A stretch of 64,000 nucleotides of DNA. It comes from an uncultured Enhydrobacter sp. GTDB taxonomy: Bacteria > Pseudomonadota > Gammaproteobacteria > Pseudomonadales > Moraxellaceae. Positions 7,688 to 16,910 of this stretch are shown here, in pieces; the first letter of the stretch is position 1, and every line of letters starts with the position of its first letter. The DNA lies in the NCBI GenBank assembly GCA_946222995.1, contig CAMIOS010000014.1:1-64000 (forward strand), written 5' to 3'. The position numbers and the translations under genes are program-made. The notes under the pieces were generated by a model. It saw only the letters and a program-made list of their open reading frames with translations, was not told where the DNA came from and did no database searches.

Positions 7688-8284
7688 TTAATTTTCTTTT
7701 TTAACCGTCCCATAAAAACCAATTTTTTTGGTTAATGCTTTAATAGCTTGCTCAGCCACTTCGACAGTTAACACCACTTGTTTACCATAATCAACTGATA
7801 AAATCTGTGCATTAAAATTCTCTAAACTATAACGAACAAAGGCTTCATTCGCGAAATCAGTTTCAATCATTAACACACTAAAAGGTACAAACTGGGCAAG
7901 TTGCATATTATCCACGACCGCTTGAGCGGTATTACTGTAGGCGCGTGTGAGTCCGCCTGCACCGAGTTTAATCCCGCCAAAATAACGCACCACCGCAATT
8001 AAGCAATTACCAATGGCTTTATGCTGTAACACATTTAAAATCGGCTTGCCTGCTGTGCCACTTGGCTCACCGTCATCATCAAACCCTGCCGAGGTAGTAT
8101 TGTACGGGTCACCAATAATATAAGCATAACAGACATGGCGAGCATCAGGGTAAGTTTGGCGTAATTGTTCCACGTGAAACATAATTTGTTCGCGTTGGTT
8201 TACTGGATAAGCAAAACCTAAAAATTCGCTTTTTTTAATCTCAAGTGTGGCGCTACAGGGGGCAGTTAAAGTGTGATAAGTCAT
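7688..8284 (-). CDS. yigZ: YigZ/IMPACT-family protein (UPF0029)
   Basis: A 198-residue YigZ-type protein with the conserved core DDDGEPSGTAGKPIL (about residues 65-80) and YFGGIKLGAGGLTRAYS (about 103-120), then the C-terminal DUF1949-like ferredoxin-fold domain. Relatives bind nucleic acids or ribosomes; the E. coli function is unsettled. It lies 16 bases downstream of yifB on the same strand, so the two are probably co-transcribed. The reading frame contains a parS site at 8166-8181, which the protein tolerates as sense codons. Confidence 0.9.
   Translation of the reverse strand: MTYHTLTAPCSATLEIKKSEFLGFAYPVNQREQIMFHVEQLRQTYPDARHVCYAYIIGDPYNTTSAGFDDDGEPSGTAGKPILNVLQHKAIGNCLIAVVRYFGGIKLGAGGLTRAYSNTAQAVVDNMQLAQFVPFSVLMIETDFANEAFVRYSLENFNAQILSVDYGKQVVLTVEVAEQAIKALTKKIGFYGTVKKEN
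8166..8181. promoter_or_regulatory. parS: parS, ParB-binding centromere-like site (copy 1)
   Basis: TGTTCCACGTGAAACA matches the bacterial parS consensus TGTTYCACGTGRAACA at all 16 positions; each half equals one of the two well-known variants (TGTTCCAC and TGTTTCAC). It lies within the yigZ frame. ParB loads here, spreads, and helps segregate the origin region. A second, fully palindromic copy is at 34986. Confidence 0.85.
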
Positions 8285-8300
8285 TTATCAAACGCCTTTG

Positions 8301-9794
8301 TTAAGCATTAACTAATTGACTGCGATAGCTCAAACTTTCTGTCAGATGTGCTGTTTGAATACGCTCACTTCCCGCCAAATCCGCAATCGTGCGAGCCACT
8401 CTAAGCACCCGATGATAACCCCGAGCCGATAGATTGAGCCGACTTTGTGCCATTGCTAAGATACGACTTTCTGCCTCACCCAATGTGGCAAATTGGTCTA
8501 ACTCACTGGGAGAAAGCTCACTATTTAGTTTGCCTTGGCGGGCTTGCTGACGCTGATACGCTTGAATTACTCGTTCACGCACCACGGCCGAAGATTCACC
8601 TTGTTGAGCCGATTGTAAATCGCTGGCAGGCAAAGCAGGCACGGTAATCTGTAGGTCGATGCGGTCAAGCAAAGGTCCTGAAAGTTTTTCTTGATAGCGT
8701 TTGATTTGTTCGGGTCGGCAGTGGCACCGTCCTGACTTATCCCCATAATAACCACACGGACACGGATTCATGGCAGCGACAAGCTGAAAGTCGGCGGGGA
8801 ACTCGACTTGGGAATTGGCGCGACTAATGACGATTTTTTTATTCTCAATCGGCTGTCTTAATACCTCAAGCACCTTTCGATCAAACTCAGGAATTTCATC
8901 AAGGAATAACACGCCTTTATTGGCAAGGGTGATTTCACCAGGTTTTGGCGATGAGCCACCACCGACTAAAGCGACAGCAGATGTCGTATGATGAACTTGG
9001 CGAAAGGGGCGAGTGCCAAAGTCATAATCGCTATTGGCAATTGAGTAAATACTTGCTACCTCTAACGCTTCGCTGTCGGTCAAAGGCGGTAAAATGGTAG
9101 TCAAGCGAGATGCCATCAGCGTTTTACCTGTGCCAGGTGAGCCGCTAAACAATAATGAATGTCCACCAGCCGCAGCGATTTCTAACGCTCGGCGGGCTTG
9201 GTGTTGCCCTTTGACATCGGCTAAATCGAGCTGATAATTTGAGACGTGATAGGATTTTTTAGGCTCGGCATAGGTAAGTTGTTGCTCGTTCAGCAAATGT
9301 TGACAGACGGTTTTGAGTGTGTCGGCTTGTAAGACATTCACGCCTTCAACCTTGACCGCCTCATGGGCGTTGTCTTTGGGTACAATTAAGGTACGTTGGT
9401 CATTTTTGACCGCTCGCGAAACTGCCAATGCCCCTGCAATGGGTCGCAAATCGCCATTGAGTGCCAGCTCCCCAATAAACTCATAGTAACCCAATACCGT
9501 TGCATCAATTTGCCCACTGGCTGCCAAAATCCCAATCGCAATTGGTAAATCGAGCCTTGCCCCATCTTTTGGCAAATCGGCAGGCGCAAGATTGATGGTC
9601 AGCCTGCGATTGGGAAATAAAAAACCCGAGTTGATAATGGCAGAACGTACACGGTCTTTGCTTTCTCTTACTGCCGCTTCAGGTAATCCCACCATCGTCA
9701 CGGCAGGCAACCCTTGTGATAAATGTACCTCAACCATCACACTTGGGGCATTAAGACCCACCACAGAGCGAGTATAGACTTGAGCAAATGACAT
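8301..9794 (-). CDS. comM: YifB/ComM-family AAA+ ATPase (magnesium-chelatase-like)
   Basis: 497 residues, standard for ComM/YifB. ComM is a hexameric helicase promoting branch migration during natural transformation. An N-terminal ChlI-type domain (LAPADLPKDGARLDLPIAIG at about 69-88) precedes the Walker A loop GSPGTGKT at 218-225, Walker B GVLFLDE ending near residue 300, and a cysteine-rich MNPCPCGYYG/CHC insertion. The C-terminal domain contains SARGYHRVLRVARTIADL. Competence is common in Moraxellaceae, so a transformation role fits. It is the first gene of a unit with the IMPACT-family gene and is divergent from rpsP. Confidence 0.92.
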   Translation of the reverse strand: MSFAQVYTRSVVGLNAPSVMVEVHLSQGLPAVTMVGLPEAAVRESKDRVRSAIINSGFLFPNRRLTINLAPADLPKDGARLDLPIAIGILAASGQIDATVLGYYEFIGELALNGDLRPIAGALAVSRAVKNDQRTLIVPKDNAHEAVKVEGVNVLQADTLKTVCQHLLNEQQLTYAEPKKSYHVSNYQLDLADVKGQHQARRALEIAAAGGHSLLFSGSPGTGKTLMASRLTTILPPLTDSEALEVASIYSIANSDYDFGTRPFRQVHHTTSAVALVGGGSSPKPGEITLANKGVLFLDEIPEFDRKVLEVLRQPIENKKIVISRANSQVEFPADFQLVAAMNPCPCGYYGDKSGRCHCRPEQIKRYQEKLSGPLLDRIDLQITVPALPASDLQSAQQGESSAVVRERVIQAYQRQQARQGKLNSELSPSELDQFATLGEAESRILAMAQSRLNLSARGYHRVLRVARTIADLAGSERIQTAHLTESLSYRSQLVNA

Positions 9795-9892
9795 GCCATT
9801 GATCCTTTTTTAACCACTTATTTGATGAGCACGTTTCCCTAATCGCTATTAATAGCATAAAAATGCAAAAACTGCACGACAAACCTGTTGTT

Positions 9893-9912
9893 TTTAGCAA
9901 AAATATGCTAAA
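9893..9912 (+). promoter_or_regulatory. Palindrome in the rpsP promoter region
   Basis: TTTAGCA (9893-9899) and TGCTAAA (9906-9912) form an exact 7-base inverted repeat about 110 bases upstream of rpsP. It overlaps a possible promoter (TTGTTT at 9888, TAAACT at 9909, 15-base spacer). It may be an operator or part of the leader; the promoter boxes are imperfect. Confidence 0.35.
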
Positions 9913-10022
9913 CTATTGCCCTTTTTGGTGTACCTAAATTTAGCAACCGCTGGATTTGGGTCAATTAGGCTCTACTAACCACTGAACCAAATTCAATTTA
10001 CTGGATTCACAGAGAGAATATT

Positions 10023-10280
10023 ATGGTAGTTATCCGTTTACAACGTGGCGGCGCAAAAAAACGCCCCTTTTACCAAATCGTGGTAACCGACTCACGCAAT
10101 GCCCGTGATGGTCGTTACATCGAAAACATTGGGTTTTTTAACCCACTGGCGCAAGGTCAAGAAGTACCCTTACGCATTAATACTGAATCATACCAAGCTT
10201 GGATTGGTAAAGGCGCACAGCCCTCTGACCGTGTGGCGTCATTATTTAAAAAATTCAGCAAAGAACAGGCAACCGCTTAA
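10023..10280 (+). CDS. rpsP: 30S ribosomal protein S16
   Basis: 85 residues starting MVVIRLQRGGAKKRPFYQIV, the conserved S16 N-terminus, with RDGRYIENIGFFNP in the middle. It is a primary assembly protein of the 30S subunit. GAGAG and spacing support the ATG. It is the first gene of the classic rpsP-rimM-trmD-rplS operon, with 63 bases to rimM. Confidence 0.97.
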   Translation: MVVIRLQRGGAKKRPFYQIVVTDSRNARDGRYIENIGFFNPLAQGQEVPLRINTESYQAWIGKGAQPSDRVASLFKKFSKEQATA

Positions 10281-10343
10281 TTTTTGTCAAAATTTTTTCA
10301 GCTTAAAGCAGCTTAAATTAAGTGAATCGGACGCAAGCAGATA

Positions 10344-10880
10344 ATGAAACAGCCTATCGACACAGCAAATTTGGTTAAAGTCGCAGAGCTTAAAAAGCCC
10401 TACGGTATTCAAGGCTGGTTGTGGGTGTTTAGTTTTACCGAAGACCGTGAAGCGATTTTTGAGATGCAACCTTGGGTTATCAATACAGCGATGGGTCAAA
10501 AAAACCTGACTGTTAAAAATTGGCGAGCTCAAGGCAAGGGCTATGTGGTACAGCTCAATGAAGTGCCCGACCGTACGATTGCAGAAACCCTGTTTGGGGT
10601 CTCAATTTTGGCGGACAAAGGCAACTTATCAGACCTTAGCGATGATGAGTATTATTGGGCAGACTTGGTTGGATTGACCGTCATTAGTCAGCAAGACAAT
10701 GCGGTGCTAGGACGGGTTAAAGAGCTGTTTGAAACAGGGGCTCATGCCATTATGGTGGTCGAACCGACAAGCGAGAGTGTTGATCACGAAGAACGCTTGA
10801 TTCCTTGGCACAAACAAACCATCGGTGAGGTTGATTTGACCAATAAAACCGTGATGGTTGATTGGGGTCGTGATTACTAA
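10344..10880 (+). CDS. rimM: Ribosome maturation factor RimM
   Basis: 178 residues. It begins with the RimM domain (LVKVAELKKPYGIQGWLWVFSF) and ends in a PRC-barrel half containing YYWADLVGLTV (about 100-110) and LIPWHKQTIGEVDL. RimM binds the 30S head near S19 and S13 and is needed for efficient 16S rRNA maturation. It sits in its canonical place between rpsP and trmD. Confidence 0.95.
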   Translation: MKQPIDTANLVKVAELKKPYGIQGWLWVFSFTEDREAIFEMQPWVINTAMGQKNLTVKNWRAQGKGYVVQLNEVPDRTIAETLFGVSILADKGNLSDLSDDEYYWADLVGLTVISQQDNAVLGRVKELFETGAHAIMVVEPTSESVDHEERLIPWHKQTIGEVDLTNKTVMVDWGRDY

Positions 10881-10904
10881 AGTAGTGGTGTTAGGGGTTA
10901 AGTG

Positions 10905-11657
10905 ATGTTTTTTGCGGTTATCAGTATTTTGCCCGAAATGTTCGCAAGCCTCACCGAATATGGTATCACTGCTCGAGCGATTAAGCGGCAACAATGTGAG
11001 GTGGTGTTGATAAATCCGCGTGATTTTACCACCGATAACTATCGACGCATTGATGAACGCCCCTTTGGAGGCGGTGCGGGTATGGTGATGATGGCAGCGC
11101 CTTTAGCAAAAGCCATTGACTACGCCAAATTGCTTGCTAGCGAGCATAGAATCGCTGATAATTGCCCGGTGGTGTATTTATCGCCACAAGGCAAGACGTT
11201 AAGCGAATCGGTGGTGCTGGAGTTTGGTCAGTATGACGGTCTTATTTTGTTATGCGGACGTTATGAAGGCATTGATGAGCGATTGATACAACAGTATGTT
11301 GATATCGAGTGTTCGATCGGTGACTATGTGCTTACCGGTGGTGAGTTGCCAGCGATGGTGTTGATGGATACTTTGATACGGCGTTTGCCTGATGTAATGG
11401 GGCATGACTTATCGGCGCAGCAAGACTCGTTTGTTGATGGCTTGCTCGATTATCCGCAATATACCAAGCCGTTACAATTTAACGGTGTGAGCGTGCCTAA
11501 GGTGCTTTTGTCAGGGCATCATGCCAATATTGCCAAATGGCGATTTGTTGAGCAAGCGCGCCGTACCCAAATACGCAGACCTGATATGTGGCAAGCATTT
11601 GAGCCAACCAAGCAACAATTAACATGGTTAAATGAAGCGAATTTGATGCATCAATGA
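10905..11657 (+). CDS. trmD: tRNA (guanine-N1)-methyltransferase
   Basis: 250 residues from the ATG at 10905, which has an AGGGG site seven bases upstream; a GTG three bases earlier is less well placed. TrmD methylates G37 of tRNAs with S-adenosylmethionine to prevent frameshifting. Visible signatures are RPFGGGAGMVMM, the trefoil-knot cofactor segment LLCGRYEGIDERL, and IGDYVLTGGELPA. The length and C-terminal domain are normal for the family. Confidence 0.96.
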   Translation: MFFAVISILPEMFASLTEYGITARAIKRQQCEVVLINPRDFTTDNYRRIDERPFGGGAGMVMMAAPLAKAIDYAKLLASEHRIADNCPVVYLSPQGKTLSESVVLEFGQYDGLILLCGRYEGIDERLIQQYVDIECSIGDYVLTGGELPAMVLMDTLIRRLPDVMGHDLSAQQDSFVDGLLDYPQYTKPLQFNGVSVPKVLLSGHHANIAKWRFVEQARRTQIRRPDMWQAFEPTKQQLTWLNEANLMHQ

Positions 11658-11786
11658 GCAACAATTAACCCAACAGATTTATCCACTTGACGGATTTTAG
11701 ATGCGTGTCGATTTGGCACATTGATTAATGGGAAGTATGCGATTTTGGCTTAATCTTTATCTTCAAACTGACTGATAAGCCGCTAG

Positions 11787-11812
11787 CCTCTGTTCCCCGA
11801 AGAGGAGTTATC
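11787..11812 (+). promoter_or_regulatory. Hairpin overlapping the rplS ribosome-binding site
   Basis: CCTCT (11787-11791) can pair with AGAGG (11801-11805), and the latter is part of the Shine-Dalgarno AGAGGAG in front of rplS. The 157-base trmD-rplS gap is long for this operon. This suggests translational control or a pause site for L19, but only a five-pair stem is seen. Confidence 0.4.
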
Positions 11813-11814
11813 TC

Positions 11815-12195
11815 ATGAGTAATAAACATCCTTTAATTCAAGCAATTGAAAACGAACAACTTAAACAAGACGTGCCAAGCTTTGGTCCTGGTGACACGGT
11901 TGTGGTACAAGTCAAAGTACGCGAAGGCGACCGTGAGCGTCTGCAAGCGTATGAAGGTGTGGTCATTGCAAAACGTAACCGTGGCTTAAACTCTGCATTT
12001 ACCGTGCGTAAAATCTCAAGCGGTGTGGGTGTTGAACGTACCTTCCAAACGCATTCACCTGCGATTGCAAGCATTGAAGTGAAACGTCGTGGTGACGTCC
12101 GCCGTGCTAAACTTTACTACCTTCGTGAGCGTTCTGGTAAGTCAGCTCGTATTCGTGAAAAATTATCAGCCCGTAAAGAAGACGCTCAAGCGTAA
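11815..12195 (+). CDS. rplS: 50S ribosomal protein L19
   Basis: 126 residues with the L19 core: PSFGPGDTVVVQVKVREGDRERLQAYEGVV, GLNSAFTVRKISSGVGVERTF, and VKRRGDVRRAKLYYLRERSGKSARI. L19 sits at the 30S-50S interface. It ends the rpsP operon and is followed by a strong terminator. The AGAGGAG ribosome-binding site is partly inside a small hairpin. Confidence 0.97.
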   Translation: MSNKHPLIQAIENEQLKQDVPSFGPGDTVVVQVKVREGDRERLQAYEGVVIAKRNRGLNSAFTVRKISSGVGVERTFQTHSPAIASIEVKRRGDVRRAKLYYLRERSGKSARIREKLSARKEDAQA

Positions 12196-12272
12196 TTTTT
12201 ATCGTGGTCTTTATCTGATACTTTTACGATTTTGCCTAATTGAAACTAACAAAAGTACACACCAAAAAAAGC

Positions 12273-12306
12273 AAAAACCCCAAATGCATCATTTGGGGTT
12301 TTTTGT
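12273..12306 (+). terminator. Bidirectional terminator between rplS and kgtP
   Basis: AACCCCAAAT and ATTTGGGGTT form a perfect stem around GCATC with A- and T-runs on either side. It can end both the rpsP operon and the convergent kgtP gene. Confidence 0.85.
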
Positions 12307-12339
12307 TTAATGGGTTATAGTACCCTTAATTAACCAGCC

Positions 12340-13629
12340 TTAATCATGGTTAATCAAGCTGTGTTCTTTGGTATCTTTCATGCGCCAATAAATCACCAGC
12401 GACATCCCAATCATAATGGTCACATAAATAAAAAACCACTCCTCGTGTCCCATGTCTTTTAGCTTTAATGCCACATATTCGGCGGTACCCCCAAACACGG
12501 TATTGGCAATCGCATAGGGCAATGCCACACCCAATGCCCGAATATGTGCCGGGAATAACTCGGCTTTGACCACTGCATTAATCGAGGTATAGCCTGTGAC
12601 GATAACCAAGCCAAACATGCATAACGCGAACGCCACAAAGGGATCTTTGGTACCAGCAAGGGTATTAAAAATAAAATAGGTAAACAGCACACCCATTACC
12701 CCAAAACCAATCATCAACGGTTTACGTCCGATTTTATCCGATAATGCCCCCGCTGCCGGTTGCAATAGCATAAAAATAAATAACGCAATGGCGGTAATCT
12801 GGGTTGCCGACTCTTTGCTAAAGCCTGAGGTGTTCACTAAAAATTTTTGTAAATAGGTGGTATAAGCATAAAACGCCAATGTACCACCTGCGGTTAAGCC
12901 AATCACGGTAAAAGCAGCTTTTGGATACTCTTTAAATAAAGCCAACGCGCCCGATTTTTTGCTGGCATCGGCTTTGTTAAAGGATTCGGTTTCAAGCAGA
13001 CCACGGCGAATATAAAACACAAAAAATGCCAACAATGCCCCAATCACAAAGGGTATGCGCCAACCCCATGTTTTTAATTGGGCGGGAGTCAAAATGTGTT
13101 GTAACACAATCAAGACCAAAAGTGCAATTAATTGGCCAGAAATTAACGTCACATATTGAAAACTGGAGAAAAAACCACGACGGTTTTTGCCCGCCATCTC
13201 ACTTAAATAAGTGGCACTTGCACCATACTCACCGCCCACGCTGACACCTTGAATCAAACGGGCAAGCACGAGCATAATTGGGGCAAAAATTCCAATGCTG
13301 TTATAGCCTGGGGTAATCGCAATCATCAGTGAGCCTAAACACATCAAGGTAACAGATAGGGTCAAGCCTGCTTTACGTCCTTTTTTATCGGCGTAAATAC
13401 CCATTAGCCATGCCCCAATTGGACGCATGATAAAACCCACTGCAAAAATCGCGGCGGCACTGAGTAATTGGGCAGTTTGGTTCCCTTTTGGGAAAAAAAC
13501 CGGGGCAAAATATAAGGTAAATGCGGCATACGCATACCAGTCATACCACTCGACCATATTGCCTGCCGAGCCACCGAGGATGGATTTTAACCGCGTTTTT
13601 TGGTCGATACCTTCTATTGATTGGGCCAT
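12340..13629 (-). CDS. kgtP: Alpha-ketoglutarate permease (MFS, metabolite:H+ symporter family)
   Basis: 429 residues with about twelve membrane segments. The sequence follows E. coli KgtP closely in many blocks: SAGNMVEWYDWYAYAAFTLYF, FIMRPIGAWLMG, the MFS loop GIYADKKGRKAGL, RLIQGVSVGGEYGASATYLSE, WGWRIPFVIGALLA, and GALSDKIGRKPLM. It should import 2-oxoglutarate or a related dicarboxylate with protons across the inner membrane. It is probably monocistronic: AAGGAT precedes the ATG and a terminator follows. A related organic acid as the true substrate cannot be excluded. Confidence 0.85.
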   Translation of the reverse strand: MAQSIEGIDQKTRLKSILGGSAGNMVEWYDWYAYAAFTLYFAPVFFPKGNQTAQLLSAAAIFAVGFIMRPIGAWLMGIYADKKGRKAGLTLSVTLMCLGSLMIAITPGYNSIGIFAPIMLVLARLIQGVSVGGEYGASATYLSEMAGKNRRGFFSSFQYVTLISGQLIALLVLIVLQHILTPAQLKTWGWRIPFVIGALLAFFVFYIRRGLLETESFNKADASKKSGALALFKEYPKAAFTVIGLTAGGTLAFYAYTTYLQKFLVNTSGFSKESATQITAIALFIFMLLQPAAGALSDKIGRKPLMIGFGVMGVLFTYFIFNTLAGTKDPFVAFALCMFGLVIVTGYTSINAVVKAELFPAHIRALGVALPYAIANTVFGGTAEYVALKLKDMGHEEWFFIYVTIMIGMSLVIYWRMKDTKEHSLINHD

Positions 13630-13674
13630 GTGATAATCCTTATCATTAACTTTTGCTAATTTGGATAAATTAGG

Positions 13675-13962
13675 TCATTGCTGGGCCGTCCAGCCTTTTG
13701 GGCGTTCATAATCTTCATTGTCCAAAAATTTATTGCGTTGCTCGGTGATAAATTTTTTGGCTGCGGGGTCAATCATACTTAGATGATTTTCATTAATCAG
13801 CATAGTTTGGTGCTCAAGCCACTCATCCCATGCTTTTTTTGAAACCGTGTTTTGCAGTTCTTCGCCCAGTTTATTGGGAAACGGTGGGGTTGCCATTTTG
13901 GGTAGCAGGGTTTTGTATTTACGGCACATGACCATGTGGTCGGCAGGATTATAAGTTTCCAT
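13675..13962 (-). CDS. yggX: YggX-family iron-sulfur/oxidative damage protection protein
   Basis: 95 residues with the YggX pattern: VMCRKYKTLLPKMATPPFP, GEELQNTVSKKAWDEWLEHQTMLINENHL, and FLDNEDYERPKGWTAQ. The Salmonella homologue protects labile iron-sulfur enzymes and may traffic Fe(II). The conserved cysteine is present near residue 13. In enterobacteria it sits next to mutY, but here mutY is 32 kb away and the neighbours are kgtP and argH. Confidence 0.92.
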   Translation of the reverse strand: METYNPADHMVMCRKYKTLLPKMATPPFPNKLGEELQNTVSKKAWDEWLEHQTMLINENHLSMIDPAAKKFITEQRNKFLDNEDYERPKGWTAQQ

Positions 13963-14009
13963 AGTATTCCCTTGTTTAAGTTGATTAAATTTTAAGTCGA
14001 TTACACCAA

Positions 14010-15425
14010 TTAATGCCCCAATTTTGCCATCCGCTCACGCCCGCGCTCAATCGCCATTGTCACTTGATTGGGGGCAGTCCCGCCAATGTGGTTACGGGCA
14101 TTGAGCGAGCCTTCAAGCGTTAAGTAGTCAAACACATCCTCACCGATTAACTCGCTAAAACCTTTGAGTTCAGCAAGGCTTAACTCACTTAAATCCACCC
14201 CCTTTGCTACGCCCAAGCCGACGGCTTTCCCTACCACCTCATGGGCGTCACGAAACGGTAAGCCTTTACGTACCAGATAATCTGCCAAATCTGTCGCTGT
14301 GGCATAGCCTTTCATCGTGGCGTTACGCATATTGTCTTTATTTGGGATTAAATTTGGCAACATATCAGCAAACGCAAGCAGCGAGCCTGTCAAGGTATCA
14401 ATAATATCAAACAGTGGCTCTTTGTCTTCTTGGTTGTCTTTATTGTAGGCAAGCGGCTGGTTTTTCATCAAGCTCAAGAGCGTCACCATATCGCCAAACA
14501 CCCGAGCGGCTTTACCTCGCACGAGCTCTGGTACATCAGGATTTTTCTTTTGCGGCATAATGCTTGAACCGGTGCAAAAACGGTCAGGCACTTGTACAAA
14601 GCCAAATTGCGCCGACATCCATAAGATGATTTCTTCACTTATGCGCGATAAGTGCATCATCAAAATACTGGCAGTGCTGGCAAATTCAATGGCAAAATCA
14701 CGGTCGCTCACCGCATCGAGCGAGTTTTGACAAATCCCCTCAAAGCCAAGCAAGTTGGCGGTCATCGTGCGGTCAATCGGATAAGTCGTTCCCGCAAGGG
14801 CGGCAGAACCGAGCGGCATTTGGTTAATGCGTTTTCGCCCATCAATCAAACGTTCGCTATCCCGTACTAGCATCTCAAACCATGCCATCACATGATGTCC
14901 AAAACTGACAGGCTGGGCGGTCTGTAAATGGGTAAAACCCGGCATGATGGTGTCAGTATGCTGGCTAGCAAGGTCAAGCAAGCCGTTTTGTAGACGATTA
15001 AGCAGTCCCAAAATCACGTCGGTTTGCTCACGCAGATACAAGCGAATATCTGTCGCTACTTGGTCATTACGGCTACGCCCCGTGTGCAGTTTTTTACCCA
15101 CATCACCGATAAGGGCGGTCAAACGCGACTCAACATTCATATGCACGTCTTCAAGGGCGACTGACCAGACAAATTGACCGTCAGCGATTTCTTGGCGGAC
15201 TTGGTTTAAGCCATTGACGATTTTTGTTTTTTCATCCTCGCTGATAATACCACAGTGCGCCAGCATGGTGGCGTGTGCGATAGAGCCATCAATGTCTTGC
15301 TTGGCAAAGCGTTTATCAAAATTAACCGAGGCGGTAAACTCAGCGACAAAGCTATCAGTGGCTTCGCTAAAACGCCCACCCCACATGCTTGATGTGGTAG
15401 AATCGGTAGATAAATTAGGGTTCAT
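14010..15425 (-). CDS. argH: Argininosuccinate lyase
   Basis: 471 residues, normal for ArgH, which splits argininosuccinate to arginine and fumarate in the last step of arginine synthesis. It starts with the SSMWGGRFSEATDSFV motif. The fumarase-superfamily signature GSSIMPQKKNPD carries the catalytic serine near residue 287-288, and TGRSRNDQVATD and HLQTAQPVSF are further active-site blocks. It is divergent from algZ, with about 42 bases between the starts, as in Pseudomonas. Confidence 0.96.
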   Translation of the reverse strand: MNPNLSTDSTTSSMWGGRFSEATDSFVAEFTASVNFDKRFAKQDIDGSIAHATMLAHCGIISEDEKTKIVNGLNQVRQEIADGQFVWSVALEDVHMNVESRLTALIGDVGKKLHTGRSRNDQVATDIRLYLREQTDVILGLLNRLQNGLLDLASQHTDTIMPGFTHLQTAQPVSFGHHVMAWFEMLVRDSERLIDGRKRINQMPLGSAALAGTTYPIDRTMTANLLGFEGICQNSLDAVSDRDFAIEFASTASILMMHLSRISEEIILWMSAQFGFVQVPDRFCTGSSIMPQKKNPDVPELVRGKAARVFGDMVTLLSLMKNQPLAYNKDNQEDKEPLFDIIDTLTGSLLAFADMLPNLIPNKDNMRNATMKGYATATDLADYLVRKGLPFRDAHEVVGKAVGLGVAKGVDLSELSLAELKGFSELIGEDVFDYLTLEGSLNARNHIGGTAPNQVTMAIERGRERMAKLGH

Positions 15426-15467
15426 AATGCGTCCATTGTGTTAGGTCAGTTGAAGGAAATAGTGACG

Positions 15468-16625
15468 ATGCGTTCACCAAAAAGACTTAATCCTTTTACA
15501 AAATCTGTGGCTAGTATAACAAATGCTGACCTAACTAAGCCACCGCTTGACGATTTGGTTGAAAAAAAGCTGTTTTTCCCCACCTTTGAAAGTCGCAGCT
15601 CAATCCAGTTTTGGGTAGGGTTTGTGATATTTTTTAGTTTATTAAGTTTGTTTTCAAGCTTGGTGTTATTCCAAACTAAAAGAGAAGCGTGGGTGTTTTT
15701 TGTTGAAGCGATTACCAGTTATGGATTCATTGTGTTGTTGGTGGTCGGCTATATTCATCGTCATCGTGCCCAATTAGCACAGTATAATTATCGACAAACC
15801 GTCCAATTTTTTGGTGAAACCATCGCCGTGCTTGTTCCCATCGCCACGCTGCTATCCTCAGGTCTAACTTACCTTATCACCGGTATGATAAGAAGCTGGC
15901 AAATCTTATCAGGATTTATCGTATCTAATATGCTACTTACCGCAGTTTTTGCCGTATTATTACTGTGGGTTTTCTCAAGTCAGTACGATAAAATGCGACA
16001 ACAACAAGCGATCTATCAGCAAAAACTCATTGAGCAAAATGAACAGCTCAAAGCCCGCATTACCCCACATTTTTTCTTTAATATGCTAAATACCATGCAA
16101 TATTTGATAGAAACCGATACCCAACAAGCCGAAAAAATGATACAAAATGTGTCGCTACTGTATCGGGCAAGCTTTGATGAAACAAAGGAAATCGCCTTGC
16201 TCGATGAGATAGCTCTATGCCAACGTTATCTCGATATTGAACAATATCGCTTTGGCAACAAGCTAAAAGTCACATGGGAGTTACCAGAGGAAGATTTGCT
16301 TTATGACATGGTTATTAGCTCATTAACGCTGCAATTTATTATCGAAAAAATGATCGTGTCAGTGGTAGAGCTGACCACACAGGTTATTAACCTTAATATA
16401 TTCATCGAGTGGCTTAACGACCTTGTGACGATTGAAGTCAGTGTTAATATCCCGGTCAGTAACTTTGAAGCAATTAGCCAAACGCTTAAAGATAATCTTA
16501 ATTTTGATACCCAAAACCAAATGTTACGTCAGTATTTTGGCAAAGATGCCACCATCACTTATGACTGCTGGATAGGACAAATCACCACTTACATCCGATA
16601 CCCGCTAAAAGATGCCGCCTATTGA
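15468..16625 (+). CDS. algZ: AlgZ/FimS-type LytS-family sensor with degenerate ATPase domain
   Basis: 385 residues from the ATG at 15468, which has AAGGA ten bases upstream; an upstream GTG at 15438 is less likely. Four hydrophobic helices (about 48-170) precede a coiled linker and the His-kinase box ITPHFFFNMLNTMQYLIETD with His201. The expected ATP-binding asparagine box (VENAxxHG) is replaced by FIIEKMIVSVVEL, and no GxGL box is visible. Pseudomonas AlgZ/FimS, which controls AlgR and twitching, is likewise atypical. It lies between argH and algR as in Pseudomonas. Its phosphotransfer mechanism is unclear. Confidence 0.8.
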   Translation: MRSPKRLNPFTKSVASITNADLTKPPLDDLVEKKLFFPTFESRSSIQFWVGFVIFFSLLSLFSSLVLFQTKREAWVFFVEAITSYGFIVLLVVGYIHRHRAQLAQYNYRQTVQFFGETIAVLVPIATLLSSGLTYLITGMIRSWQILSGFIVSNMLLTAVFAVLLLWVFSSQYDKMRQQQAIYQQKLIEQNEQLKARITPHFFFNMLNTMQYLIETDTQQAEKMIQNVSLLYRASFDETKEIALLDEIALCQRYLDIEQYRFGNKLKVTWELPEEDLLYDMVISSLTLQFIIEKMIVSVVELTTQVINLNIFIEWLNDLVTIEVSVNIPVSNFEAISQTLKDNLNFDTQNQMLRQYFGKDATITYDCWIGQITTYIRYPLKDAAY

Positions 16626-16910
16626 TTAAGTTAAACCAAATAGTCCTGTTGTTTAAACTAAAAATTAAAAGCAAAGTTTTTTTAACCAACACCTGCGATG
16701 AATGGTAATTTAACAAAAATTTATGCTATATTAAGTAAAATTTTGCAAGCATTTTTAATGTTAAAGGTCTTAATAAGTTGATAGGACGCGTTGTTAGCAG
16801 TTATATTTGTAATGATAAGTTTATATAAATAAATCCCATGCGCTTATCCCAATACTGCCATCGGATAATCCCGTAACTATCGAGCTAGGACAACGCCAAA
16901 GGAGTGAAAC
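16626..16910. other. Intergenic region between algZ and algR
   Basis: 285 AT-rich bases with no supportable gene, RNA or terminator. The length suggests that algR has its own promoter here in addition to read-through. The only clear signal is the strong ribosome-binding site AAAGGAG directly before algR. Confidence 0.4.
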
